This document shows, in pieces, positions 46,407-54,611 of a DNA stretch of 64,000 nt (its first letter is position 1; each line of letters starts with the position of its first letter). The position numbers and the translations under genes were made by a program. The notes beneath the pieces are model-generated. The model saw nothing but the letters and a program-made list of their open reading frames with translations, was not told where the DNA came from and made no database searches. This stretch comes from Stenotrophomonas rhizophila (GTDB lineage Bacteria; Pseudomonadota; Gammaproteobacteria; Xanthomonadales; Xanthomonadaceae): NCBI RefSeq assembly GCF_003651185.1, contig NZ_RCDC01000006.1, positions 186,001 to 250,000 on the forward strand, given 5' to 3'.

Positions 46407-47519
46407 TTACCAGCCCATCTTCATGAACCACAGCGCGGCGAACGCGTCGAGGATGATCACCAGCGAAATGGCCTGCACCACGCTGGAGGTGGTGCGCTCG
46501 CCGACCGACTGCGCGGTGCCTTCCACCTTCAGGCCCTCCAGGCAGCCGATCAGGCCGATCACCAGCGCGAACACCGGCGCCTTGGACAGGCCGACCAGCA
46601 TGTTGCGTACTTCCATGGTGTCGTGCATGCGCGCGATATACATCTGCGGCGGGATATCCAGATCGAAGGCGCCGACGGTGATGCCACCGGCCAGGCCGGC
46701 GATCATTGCGATGAAGGTCAGCAGCGGCAACGTGATCAACAGCGCGATCAAGCGCGGCAGCACCAGCAGATCGACCGGGTCCAGGCCCAGCGTTTTCATT
46801 GCGTCGATTTCTTCGCGCGCCTTCATCGCACCTATCTGCGCGGTGAACGCACTGGCGGTGCGGCCGGCCAGCACGATCGCGGTCAACAACACGGCGAACT
46901 CACGCAGGAAGGCGATGCTGACCAGTTCGACCACGTAGATCTCGGCGCCGAAGTCGCGCAGGATCGTGGAGCCGAGGAAGGCGATCACCGCGCCCACCAG
47001 ATAGGACAGCAGGGCGACCAGGGGCACTGCATCCAAGCCGACCTGTTCCATCTGGGCGACCGTGGCAGTGAGCCGGAAACGGCGCGGCTCCTTGATCAGG
47101 CGCGCACCCTTGACCAGGTTCTCGCCAAGGAAACTGGCCAGTGCCACGATGTTGTGGCCCATGCCGTGCACGCTGACACCGAGCCGCTCCAGCGCGGCCA
47201 GCACGCCGAAGTCCCGCTTGGCCTTGGGCCGGTCGTCGGCGACTTCCTCGATGGTCGAGACCAGCGCACGATGTTCCTCGCGGAACGTCACCGCATCCTC
47301 GCCGAGATCGGCGCGGTGGGCCACGCGCAGCAACTGCAGCACACCGGCCGAGTCGAGCAGGGTGATCCCGCTGGCATCCAGGCCGGTCACGTTCTCCGGA
47401 AGGCCACGCAGCACTTCGGCCGCGTCCAGCGCGGTGCGTAAAGTCCAATGGCCAGACAACCGGATCAGGCCGGGGTCCTGGGCATCCTGCTCGAGATGGG
47501 GGGCTTGGTCTGAGGTCAT
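46407..47519 (-). CDS. MlaE-like permease with N-terminal STAS domain
   Basis: A 370-residue permease. Residues about 12-100 form a STAS domain (LDASGITLLDSAGVLQLL), which is a separate protein (MlaB) in E. coli. About 110-370 is an MlaE permease (RTASAFTAQIGAMKAREEIDAM) with about five membrane helices. The start at 47519 is where the STAS domain begins; the longer frame overlaps the divergent exporter gene. It is the first gene of the lipid-transport operon. The fusion is the notable point. Confidence 0.9.
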   Translation of the reverse strand: MTSDQAPHLEQDAQDPGLIRLSGHWTLRTALDAAEVLRGLPENVTGLDASGITLLDSAGVLQLLRVAHRADLGEDAVTFREEHRALVSTIEEVADDRPKAKRDFGVLAALERLGVSVHGMGHNIVALASFLGENLVKGARLIKEPRRFRLTATVAQMEQVGLDAVPLVALLSYLVGAVIAFLGSTILRDFGAEIYVVELVSIAFLREFAVLLTAIVLAGRTASAFTAQIGAMKAREEIDAMKTLGLDPVDLLVLPRLIALLITLPLLTFIAMIAGLAGGITVGAFDLDIPPQMYIARMHDTMEVRNMLVGLSKAPVFALVIGLIGCLEGLKVEGTAQSVGERTTSSVVQAISLVIILDAFAALWFMKMGW

Positions 47520-47679
47520 GTAGGCGTCCTGCGCGCAGCATACCCTGTCCGGGTGCATGGCTCGCGTATGCGCCGGGACGGGCTGAACGCGTCGGTCAGT
47601 GCGCCCCGTTCCTGCACGCAGGCGCACGATGACACCGGGATTCTTCAGGCCGGGGCGTGTTCGGGTAATACTACGGCGC

Positions 47680-48939
47680 ATGTCTGCCGACGCCCCCACC
47701 ATCGTTGCACCACCGGCCACCTACGCACAGCGCGTGGCCTTCGTTTCGGAAATGGCCGGGCGCCTGCACAGCTATGGCACCACCGCGCAGCGGCTGGAAG
47801 CAGCCGTGGTCGCGCTGGCGCAGCGCCTGGACCTGGATTGCGAGCCGTGGTCGAACCCGACTGGCCTGATCCTGAGTTTCAGCGACCCGACCAAGGCGAT
47901 CGGTTCATCGGACATCACCCGTGTGATCCGGTTGGCACCGGGCGAGAATGACCTGCATAAACTCAGCATCGCCGACCAGATCACCGATGCGGTGGCCAAC
48001 GGCGCCATGAGCATCGCGCAGGGCCATACCGCGCTGCGCCAGCTGGACAAGGATCCTGGCCGTTGGGGCAAGATCCGCACCATCCTTTCCTACAGCCTCG
48101 GCGCAGCGGGCGTGGCCGGCCTGTGGAAACTGCCGTGGCTGGATATCGCCACCGCCGGCGTGATCGGTCTGCTGATCGGCGTCATGGGCATGTATACCGA
48201 CCGTCGCCCGGCCACGCGCGAAGCCAACGAGGCGTTGGCGGCCCTGCTGGCCGGCTCGGTGGCGACGCTGGTGGCCTCCTTCATCGGCGCGCTCAACCTC
48301 AACACGGTGATCATCGCCTCGCTGGTGGTGCTGCTGCCCGGGATGTCGCTGACCAATGCGGTCAATGAGCTGGCGAGCCAGCATTGGGTTTCGGGCACGG
48401 CGCGGTTTGCCGGTGCGGTGACCACGATCCTGAAACTGACGGTGGGCGCGGTGATCGCGGTGACGCTGTCGGGCATCGTCGGGCTGGAGCCGCTGGTCCG
48501 CGCTTCGCGGCCGCAGGCCGATTGGGTCGAATGGGGCGCGTTGCTGCTGGCCGCGTTCGCGTTCGCGATGTTGTTCAAGGCCAACCGCCGCGATTTCCCC
48601 TGGGTGATGGCGGCGGCCGTCGCCGGTTATGCGATATCGAAATTCGCCGGACAGGCGTGGGGCATCCCGGCCGGCATTTTCATGTCCGCGATGCTGCTGA
48701 CCGCCGCCGGCAATCTGTTCGGTCGGCTGGCGCAGCGACCGGGCGCGATCATCCGCCTGCCCGGCATCATCATGCTGGTGCCCGGCAGTACCAGCCTGCG
48801 CGGCGTGCTGACGCTGGTCCAGCAGCAGGACATGAGCGCCGGGCAGACCGTGCTGATGACGGTGCTCAACGTGGTGATGGCGCTGGTGGCCGGCCTGCTG
48901 TTCGGTAATCTGCTGATCCCGGCGCGCAAGAATCTTTGA
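47680..48939 (+). CDS. ThrE-family threonine/serine exporter-like protein
   Basis: A 419-residue protein: an N-terminal soluble domain of about 130 residues (DUF1212; GYRHSYGTTAQRLE-like HSYGTTAQRLEAAV) then about ten membrane helices in two halves, as in single-chain ThrE. The start at 47680 (MSADAP) gives the family length; upstream ATGs lack support. It diverges from the lipid-transport operon and is followed by a strong terminator. Amino-acid export is a family-level inference. Confidence 0.85.
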   Translation: MSADAPTIVAPPATYAQRVAFVSEMAGRLHSYGTTAQRLEAAVVALAQRLDLDCEPWSNPTGLILSFSDPTKAIGSSDITRVIRLAPGENDLHKLSIADQITDAVANGAMSIAQGHTALRQLDKDPGRWGKIRTILSYSLGAAGVAGLWKLPWLDIATAGVIGLLIGVMGMYTDRRPATREANEALAALLAGSVATLVASFIGALNLNTVIIASLVVLLPGMSLTNAVNELASQHWVSGTARFAGAVTTILKLTVGAVIAVTLSGIVGLEPLVRASRPQADWVEWGALLLAAFAFAMLFKANRRDFPWVMAAAVAGYAISKFAGQAWGIPAGIFMSAMLLTAAGNLFGRLAQRPGAIIRLPGIIMLVPGSTSLRGVLTLVQQQDMSAGQTVLMTVLNVVMALVAGLLFGNLLIPARKNL

Positions 48940-48973
48940 CCGCCCGGTCACCGCGCGCGCCATCAACGGGTAC

Positions 48974-49002
48974 GAAAACGCCGGCGCGAAGCCGGCGTTT
49001 TC
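48974..49002. terminator. Bidirectional terminator between the ThrE-like exporter and the H-NS-like gene
   Basis: GAAAACGCCGGC (48974-48985), loop GCGAA, GCCGGCGTTTTC (48991-49002), a perfect 12-bp stem with A and T flanks on both sides. It serves two converging genes. Confidence 0.9.
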
Positions 49003-49025
49003 ATGTGCAGCAGTGACTGACCGGC

Positions 49026-49403
49026 TTACTTCTTGATCAGGAACTCTTCGACCTTCTTGCCCTTGGCGGTATGCGCGGCCAGCCAGCGCGGCTGCTTGCC
49101 ACGGCCGGTCCAGGTTTCCTTCGGGTTGGCCGGGTTGCGATACTTCGGGGCGACCTTGCCGAGCTTGCGCACGGCCTTGGCCGGGGCCTTGGTGGCCTTG
49201 CTCGCGGCGCGGCCACGTGCGGCCGGGGCAGCGCCGCCGAACAGTTCTTCCACCGAATAGCCCTGGGCCTTGGCCAGCTTGGTCAGCTGTGCGCGGACTT
49301 TGGTGATCGCCGGACGCTTGGCCACGATGGTCTGCTGCTTCTTGGCGTTCTTGATCAGCGCGCCCAGCTCTTTGGCGGACAGGCCGCTCAGGTCAATGCT
49401 CAT
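49026..49403 (-). CDS. H-NS-family nucleoid-associated protein
   Basis: A 125-residue histone-like regulator. The C-terminal AT-hook-like domain has the H-NS core YRNPANPKETWTGRGKQP (about 88-105), with the key TWTGRG. The N-terminus (about 1-55) is an oligomerising helical region, and the linker is rich in Ala and Lys (KATKAPAKAVRK). It silences AT-rich horizontally acquired DNA in relatives. Its upstream region (49404-49500) is the most AT-rich stretch nearby, so self-regulation is plausible. Confidence 0.92.
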   Translation of the reverse strand: MSIDLSGLSAKELGALIKNAKKQQTIVAKRPAITKVRAQLTKLAKAQGYSVEELFGGAAPAARGRAASKATKAPAKAVRKLGKVAPKYRNPANPKETWTGRGKQPRWLAAHTAKGKKVEEFLIKK

Positions 49404-49524
49404 CTACTACTCCGCAATATATTAAGGACAGGGTGAGCCGGTCCTTGGCGTCGGAAACAGCATACATTCTCTTTTGCGAAATACACAAACAAACCGGAGA
49501 TATTGAAACCGGGTCCACCATTGA

Positions 49525-49551
49525 AAAGGCCGGGTTATTCACCCGGCCTTT
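49525..49551 (-). terminator. Terminator of proS
   Basis: AAAGGCCGGGT (49525-49535), loop TATTC, ACCCGGCCTTT (49541-49551). On the minus strand it starts four bases after the proS stop and is followed by TTTTCAA. Confidence 0.85.
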
Positions 49552-49555
49552 GTCT

Positions 49556-51247
49556 TTACTTCGTCAATTTTGCCAGCAGTGTGTCCTTGTCGAGGACCTC
49601 CGCTTCGGCGGCATTGCGCGCGCGGTACTCGAACGTGCCGGCGGCGACGCCGCGCTCGGAGACCACGATGCGGTGCGGCACGCCGATCAGTTCCATGTCG
49701 GCGAACATCGCGCCCGGGCGCAGGCCGCGGTCGTCCAGCGCCACATCCAGGCCGGCGGCCTGCAACTGTGCAAGCAGCTCGGCGGCGGTGGCCGCTACGG
49801 TCTCGTCCTGCTTCGGGTTGATCATGCAGACCACCACCTGCCACGGCGCCATCGCGTCGGGCCAGATAATGCCGGCGTCGTCATGATTCTGCTCGATCGC
49901 CGCGGCGACGATGCGCGAAATACCGATGCCGTAGCAGCCCATCGCCAATACCGCGGCCTTGCCGTTCTCGTCGAGGACGGTCGCATTCAACGCCTGCGCA
50001 TACTGGCGGCCGAGCTGGAACACATGGCCAACTTCGATGCCGCGGGCGATCTTGAGTTCACCGCCATCGGCGGCACGATCACCGGCCTTGGCGTTGCGGA
50101 TGTCCGCCACTTCCGGTTCGGGCAGGTCGCGGCCCCAGTTGACGCCGGCGATATGGAAGCCGGCTTCATTGGCACCGATGACGAAATCGGCCAGCGCGGC
50201 GACGTCGCGGTCGGCCACGATGCGGATCGGCAGGGCCGGATTGAGCGGGCCGAGGAAGCCCGGCTCGCTGCCCAGGTGCGTGGCAATCTCCGCCTCGCTG
50301 GCCATGCGGTAGCCCTGCAGGCCCTCGACCTTGCCGAGCTTGATTTCATTGACGTCGTGATCGCCGCGCACCAGCGCCAGCACGAAACCGGCTTCGCTCA
50401 TGATCGCGATCGACTTGACCGTGCGCTCCAGGCCCAGGCCAAGCAGGGCGGCCACGGCTTCACAGGTTTTCTGCGTGGGCGTATCGATTTTGCGCAGCGC
50501 TTCGCTGGCGGCCGGGCGCTCGCCCGGGGCCGCGGCGATGGCCGCTTCCATATTGGCCGCGTAATCCGAGCCGGTGGAAAACACCAGTGCGTCTTCGCCG
50601 GACTCGGCGATCACGTGGAATTCCTGCGAGGCATCGCCACCGATCGCGCCCGAGTCGGCCTGCACCATGCGGAAATCCAGGCCCAGGCGGGTGAAGATGC
50701 GGCTGTAGGCCGCCTTCATGTTCTCGTACTCGCGCACCAGGCAGTCATCGTGCAGGTGGAAGGAGTAGGCGTCCTTCATCAGGAATTCGCGCGAGCGCAT
50801 CACGCCGAAGCGCGGCCGGATCTCATCGCGGAACTTGGTCTGGATCTGGAAGAAATTGACCGGCAGCTGCTTGTAGCTGGACAGCTCCTGGCGCGCGAAA
50901 TCCGCGGCGGCTTCTTCAGCGGTCGGGCTGTAGCAGAACACCTGCTCCTTGCGATCCTTGATCTTCAGCAGCTGCGGGCCGAACTTTTCCCAGCGGCCGG
51001 TGGCTTCCCACAGTTCCTTGGGCTGGAGGGTCGGAATCTGGAATTCCACCGCGCCGGCACGCTCCATTTCCTCACGCACGATGCGCTCGACCTTGCGCAG
51101 CACGCGCAGGCCCAGCGGCGACCAGGTGTACAGCCCCGAGGCCAGCTTGCGGATCATGCCCGCGCGCAGCATCAAGCGGTGGCTGGTCAGCTCCGCGTCG
51201 CTGGGGGTTTCCTTGGTGGTGTGCAGGTGGAACTGGGAGAGGCGCAT
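49556..51247 (-). CDS. proS: Prolyl-tRNA synthetase (bacterial type)
   Basis: A 563-residue class II synthetase charging tRNA-Pro. It shows motif 2 [21 protein letters not shown], an editing (INS) domain between motifs 2 and 3 (about 220-400), motif 3 [10 protein letters not shown], and an anticodon-binding C-domain. The start 51247 ([13 protein letters not shown]) is usual; a long frame to 51646 has no sense upstream. It is followed directly by its terminator. Confidence 0.95.
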   Translation of the reverse strand: MRLSQFHLHTTKETPSDAELTSHRLMLRAGMIRKLASGLYTWSPLGLRVLRKVERIVREEMERAGAVEFQIPTLQPKELWEATGRWEKFGPQLLKIKDRKEQVFCYSPTAEEAAADFARQELSSYKQLPVNFFQIQTKFRDEIRPRFGVMRSREFLMKDAYSFHLHDDCLVREYENMKAAYSRIFTRLGLDFRMVQADSGAIGGDASQEFHVIAESGEDALVFSTGSDYAANMEAAIAAAPGERPAASEALRKIDTPTQKTCEAVAALLGLGLERTVKSIAIMSEAGFVLALVRGDHDVNEIKLGKVEGLQGYRMASEAEIATHLGSEPGFLGPLNPALPIRIVADRDVAALADFVIGANEAGFHIAGVNWGRDLPEPEVADIRNAKAGDRAADGGELKIARGIEVGHVFQLGRQYAQALNATVLDENGKAAVLAMGCYGIGISRIVAAAIEQNHDDAGIIWPDAMAPWQVVVCMINPKQDETVAATAAELLAQLQAAGLDVALDDRGLRPGAMFADMELIGVPHRIVVSERGVAAGTFEYRARNAAEAEVLDKDTLLAKLTK

Positions 51248-51345
51248 CGTCGGCTTCGCTGAACGGCAGAAGCCGATATTCTGCCAGTCCGGCCGCCGCG
51301 ATGGGTGTTGCCGTTGGTTTTGGCTGCCTCGACGGGGCCGGTGGC

Positions 51346-51720
51346 TCAGGCCTTGGGGGTGCAGTAGGCCTGGATGGCGGCCTCGGCCAAGGTCTTCTGG
51401 GCGCTGCGCTGCTCGTCGGTCAGGGCGGTATCGGCCGTGCCGTCGCCATCGGCGTCCTGCATGACCTTGCCCGGCCCGTTGAGCAGGGTGAGATTGCCGC
51501 GGGCGTCGGTACAGGCCTTGTTCTCGGCCGGGGCGGTGGCGGTCTCGCGCGGGAGCGGGTCCCGGTTCTCGACCTGGCGGGCCTCGTACTTCTGCCCGGC
51601 CGGCGGCTTCTCCGAATACTGGGTGACGCCGTTGGCGTCTTTCCACTTATAGACAGTGCCGGCGCTGGCCGTGGCGCTGGCGAGCAGCAGCAGGGCGCTC
51701 AGACGGGACAGGGCACGCAT
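51346..51720 (-). CDS. DUF4124 exported protein
   Basis: A 124-residue exported protein. Signal peptide about 1-20 (ending ASAG), then the DUF4124 core [20 protein letters not shown] (about 22-41) and a C-terminal stretch with two cysteines ([15 protein letters not shown]) that could pair. The start 51720 begins the signal peptide; the longer frame runs over pssA antisense. It lies 98 bases before proS. Function is unknown; the family is common in the envelope of gammaproteobacteria. Confidence 0.83.
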   Translation of the reverse strand: MRALSRLSALLLLASATASAGTVYKWKDANGVTQYSEKPPAGQKYEARQVENRDPLPRETATAPAENKACTDARGNLTLLNGPGKVMQDADGDGTADTALTDEQRSAQKTLAEAAIQAYCTPKA

Positions 51721-51792
51721 GGCAACTCCGGGAACGGGGCAGAACCGCGATTGCAGCACCCCGCGCCGGTGCTGGCAAGCTAAACTGGCCGC

Positions 51793-52572
51793 ATGGATCA
51801 GATGAAACCCCCGCCGCGCTCGCGCAGCATTTACCTGCTGCCCAACCTGTTCACCACCGCAGGCCTGTTCGCCGGCTTCTACGCGATCATCGCCGCGGCC
51901 AACGGCGACTTCGTGAATGCCGCAGTCGCGGTGTTTGTCGCGGCGGTCATGGATGGCCTGGACGGCCGTGTGGCCCGCCTGACCGGCACCAGCAGCGAAT
52001 TCGGCGTGCAGTACGACTCGCTGGCCGATCTGGTCAGCTTCGGCATGGCCCCGGCCCTGGTGATGTACCACTGGTCGTTGTCCTGGCTGAAGTTCGACGA
52101 CCCGGTGCTCGGCCGCGTTGGCTGGGCGGTCGCCTTCCTGTATGCCGCCTGCGCCGCGCTGCGCCTGGCCCGCTTCAATACCCAGGTAACCGTGGTCGAC
52201 AAGCGCTGGTTCATCGGCTTGGCCAGCCCGGCTGCGGCCGGCCTGATGATGTCCTTCGTCTGGGCTTTCGCTGATGGCAACCTCGGCTGGGACGGCAACC
52301 AGCTGCGCTATGTCGCGCTGGGCGTGACCCTGGTGTCGGCACTGCTGATGGTCAGCCGGATCCGCTTCTGGAGCTTCAAGGGCAGTGGCGAGAAAGGACC
52401 GCGCGCGGATCGCGTGCCGTTCCTGGCGCTGGCCCTGGTGCCGATCGCCATCGCGATCATGGTCATTGATCTGCCGCGCGTGCTGTTCGCGGTGGGCGTG
52501 GTGTATGCCTTGTCCGGCCCGTGCTACTGGGCGTGGCAGCGCACCCGCAAGACGGTCGAGCCGAACGCGTGA
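51793..52572 (+). CDS. pssA: CDP-diacylglycerol-serine O-phosphatidyltransferase
   Basis: A 259-residue integral membrane CDP-alcohol phosphotransferase making phosphatidylserine, the precursor of phosphatidylethanolamine. The signature DGx2DGRxxRx8Gx3Dx3D is visible (MDGLDGRVARLTGTSS and FGVQYDSLADLVS, about residues 53-83). About six to eight membrane helices follow. It overlaps the next gene by GTGA, so that gene is co-translated. Confidence 0.94.
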   Translation: MDQMKPPPRSRSIYLLPNLFTTAGLFAGFYAIIAAANGDFVNAAVAVFVAAVMDGLDGRVARLTGTSSEFGVQYDSLADLVSFGMAPALVMYHWSLSWLKFDDPVLGRVGWAVAFLYAACAALRLARFNTQVTVVDKRWFIGLASPAAAGLMMSFVWAFADGNLGWDGNQLRYVALGVTLVSALLMVSRIRFWSFKGSGEKGPRADRVPFLALALVPIAIAIMVIDLPRVLFAVGVVYALSGPCYWAWQRTRKTVEPNA

Positions 52573-53051
52573 GCGGGCAGGCGCTGCCGCCATTGTGGTC
52601 GCCGGCGCAGCAGTCCTGGCTGCAGGCGATGGGTTATACGGTGTTCGTCGACGGCAGCGTCGAGCCGGAAGCCGCTGCGGTACCTGATGTCCAGCTCAGC
52701 GCGGCGCCGCTCGCCGAGTCGTCCGCGCCGGTGCGCCAGTCGCGGCCAGCACCGGCGGTGGATGCGCCCGCGCCGGTACGCCGAAGCGCGCCGCGCACGG
52801 TCGAAGAAGGCGCGCCGCCATCCGTCCCGGCGGCCACGCCGGCACGCGGAGGCGGAGGCCGCCGCGCGGCGGTCCGGATGCCCGATCGCCTGCAGATCGC
52901 CCTGTTGCGCGCCTCCGGCTGCAACCCGGCCGAGCCGGACACCCAGGCCTTGATGGCCAGCTGGAACCTGGATGAACTGCGCAGCAGTGCCGCCGCCAAG
53001 CGCGCGTTGTGGCCGCAGCTGCGCGCCCTGCGCAAGCGGGGCCGACCGTGA
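52569..53051 (+). CDS. holD: Probable divergent DNA polymerase III psi subunit (HolD)
   Basis: A 160-residue protein with a start at GTG 52569 overlapping the pssA stop (GTGA). Annotation by domain is difficult; the middle is a low-complexity Ala/Pro/Arg linker (about 50-110). Two end segments resemble E. coli psi: QSWLQAMGYTVF near the N-terminus (E. coli RDWQLQQLGITQW, the chi-binding part) and LDELRSSAAAKRALWPQL at the C-terminus (E. coli LTDLRANPTARAALWQQI). rimI follows with a GTGA overlap, as in the E. coli holD-rimI pair. Identity is inferred, not proven. Confidence 0.6.
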   Translation: MSGQALPPLWSPAQQSWLQAMGYTVFVDGSVEPEAAAVPDVQLSAAPLAESSAPVRQSRPAPAVDAPAPVRRSAPRTVEEGAPPSVPAATPARGGGGRRAAVRMPDRLQIALLRASGCNPAEPDTQALMASWNLDELRSSAAAKRALWPQLRALRKRGRP

Positions 53052-53545
53052 GCGCGGTGAGCTCGCCGCGGCCGTTGTCGTTGCGCGCGCTGCGCGAAAG
53101 CGACCTCAATGCGGTGATGGCCATCGAGGTGCGCGGTTACCCGTACCCGTGGACCCGCGGCATCTTCCAGGACTGCCTGCGTGCCGGTTATCCCGGCCTG
53201 GCGATGGAAGAGGACGGTCTGCTGATGGGCTATGGCCTGCTCAGCATCGCCGCCGATGAAGCGCATATCCTCAACATCTGTGTGGACCCGCTGTGCCAAT
53301 CGCGCGGCCACGGCCGCTACCTGCTGCGCGCGCTGGTGAAGCTGGCGCGTGACCACGGTGCGCACCGGGTGTTCCTGGAAGTGCGCCCGTCCAATACCTC
53401 GGCGGTGGCGCTGTACCACAGCGAAGGGTTCAACGAGATCGGCCGCCGGCCGCGCTATTACCCTGCCCGCGACGGGCGCGAGGATGCGCTGGTGATGGCC
53501 ATCGAGCTGGTTGACGACGACATCCAGGTGATGCCGCCGCTCTGA
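53048..53545 (+). CDS. rimI: Ribosomal protein S18-alanine N-acetyltransferase
   Basis: A 165-residue GNAT acetyltransferase that acetylates the N-terminal alanine of ribosomal protein S18. It shows acetyl-CoA loop QSRGHGRYLL (about 94-103), LEVRPSNTSAVALYHSEGF (RimI hallmark) and GRRPRYYP near the end. GTG 53048 overlaps the preceding stop (GTGA). Its place directly after the candidate holD mirrors E. coli. Confidence 0.93.
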   Translation: MSAVSSPRPLSLRALRESDLNAVMAIEVRGYPYPWTRGIFQDCLRAGYPGLAMEEDGLLMGYGLLSIAADEAHILNICVDPLCQSRGHGRYLLRALVKLARDHGAHRVFLEVRPSNTSAVALYHSEGFNEIGRRPRYYPARDGREDALVMAIELVDDDIQVMPPL

Positions 53546-53560
53546 CAGCGTGGGGGGGTG

Positions 53561-54400
53561 CTACGCCAACCGCAGCACCACTGCCCCGAGCACGATCAGG
53601 CCGGCGGCGATCCAGCGTTGGCGGGTAACGCGTTCGCGCAGGAGCCACGCCGAGATCAGGATGCCGAACAAGATCGAGGTTTCGCGCAGTGCGGCGATCA
53701 TCGCGATCGGCGCGACCGTCATGGCCCACAGCGCCAGCCCGTAGGAGACCAGCGTGCCGATGCCGCCGGTGATGCCGTAGCCCCAGTTGCGGCGCGCATA
53801 GTCACGCAGCGCGCTGGCGCGTGTGCACACCGCCCACAGTGGCAAAGGCAGGCCGGAAAGCAGAAACAGCCACAACGTGTAGCTCACCACGGCACCCGAG
53901 TGACGCGCGCCCCAACCATCGACCAAGGTGTAGGTGGCGATGACACCGGCATTGAGCAGCGGCAGCCACAGATGCTGGCGCGAGGTGCCGCGGGTCATGC
54001 ACAGGATGCCCAGGCAGATCAGCCCGATGCCGGCCCACGCGATCCATGCCAGGCGCTCACCCAGAAACAGCGTGCTGATCAGCGCGACCAGGATCGGCGC
54101 GCAGCCGCGCATCAGCGGGTAGGACGCGCTCATGTCGGTCACTTGGTAAGTACGCGCGACAAGCACGTAGTACCCGACCTGGAGCAGGGTCGAGGCGGCC
54201 AGCCATGGCCAGCTCTGCGCGGCGGGTGTGGGCACGAACGGCAGCGCGATCGCGGCAATCACCGCCGCCGAGCCGGTGACCAGGATCGTGGTCAGCAGCG
54301 TGTCGGTGCCACGTTTGACGATCGCGTTCCAGCTGGCATGCAGCAGGGCGGCCAACAGCACGATGCAGAAGAGGGACAGCGACATCGTGTCGGCGGTCAT
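53561..54400 (-). CDS. EamA/DMT-family transporter
   Basis: A 279-residue membrane protein with about ten helices in two EamA repeats (repeat 1 about 8-135, repeat 2 about 150-278). The ends ALLHASWNAIVKRG and LRETSILFGILISAWLLRER are typical. Start 54400; ATG 54385 is an alternative. The substrate is unknown; family members export amino acids, nucleotides or drugs. A SMAG-like repeat block lies upstream of its start. Confidence 0.83.
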   Translation of the reverse strand: MTADTMSLSLFCIVLLAALLHASWNAIVKRGTDTLLTTILVTGSAAVIAAIALPFVPTPAAQSWPWLAASTLLQVGYYVLVARTYQVTDMSASYPLMRGCAPILVALISTLFLGERLAWIAWAGIGLICLGILCMTRGTSRQHLWLPLLNAGVIATYTLVDGWGARHSGAVVSYTLWLFLLSGLPLPLWAVCTRASALRDYARRNWGYGITGGIGTLVSYGLALWAMTVAPIAMIAALRETSILFGILISAWLLRERVTRQRWIAAGLIVLGAVVLRLA

Positions 54401-54493
54401 TCAATCCGTGGACGAACCCGCATCATGCCGCAGATGGGCAGGCATCGGGCCCGTAACCGCGCGGGCGGGCCCTACCTACGTTATCGGCCCAGG

Positions 54494-54603
54494 GTAGAGC
54501 CACCCCATGGGTGGCTGCACGCCATCCCGCCCCGGAAGGCAGCCACCCATGGGGTCGCTCTACCCTGGCCCCGCAGAAGCAGCCACGCATGGCGTGGCTC
54601 TAC
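54494..54603. repeat. Cluster of three SMAG-type GTAG palindromes
   Basis: Three 25-base units: GTAGAGCCACCCCATGGGTG... at 54494-54518, an inverted copy at 54539-54563, and another inverted copy at 54579-54603 (GCAGCCACGCATGGCGTGGC...). Each has a CCATG or GCATG centred palindrome and GTAG (or CTAC) at one end. The first two face each other and with flanking CCAGGG/CCCTGG form a larger inverted repeat (54489-54568). This is the format of Stenotrophomonas maltophilia GTAG elements, REP sequences that a RAYT transposase may move. No such gene lies nearby. Confidence 0.85.
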
Positions 54604-54611
54604 CCGTGCGC

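Noticed and set aside
45585..47441. A 618-codon frame antisense to the lipid-transport ATPase and permease
   Set aside because: It crosses two genes with clear motifs on the other strand and resembles no protein.
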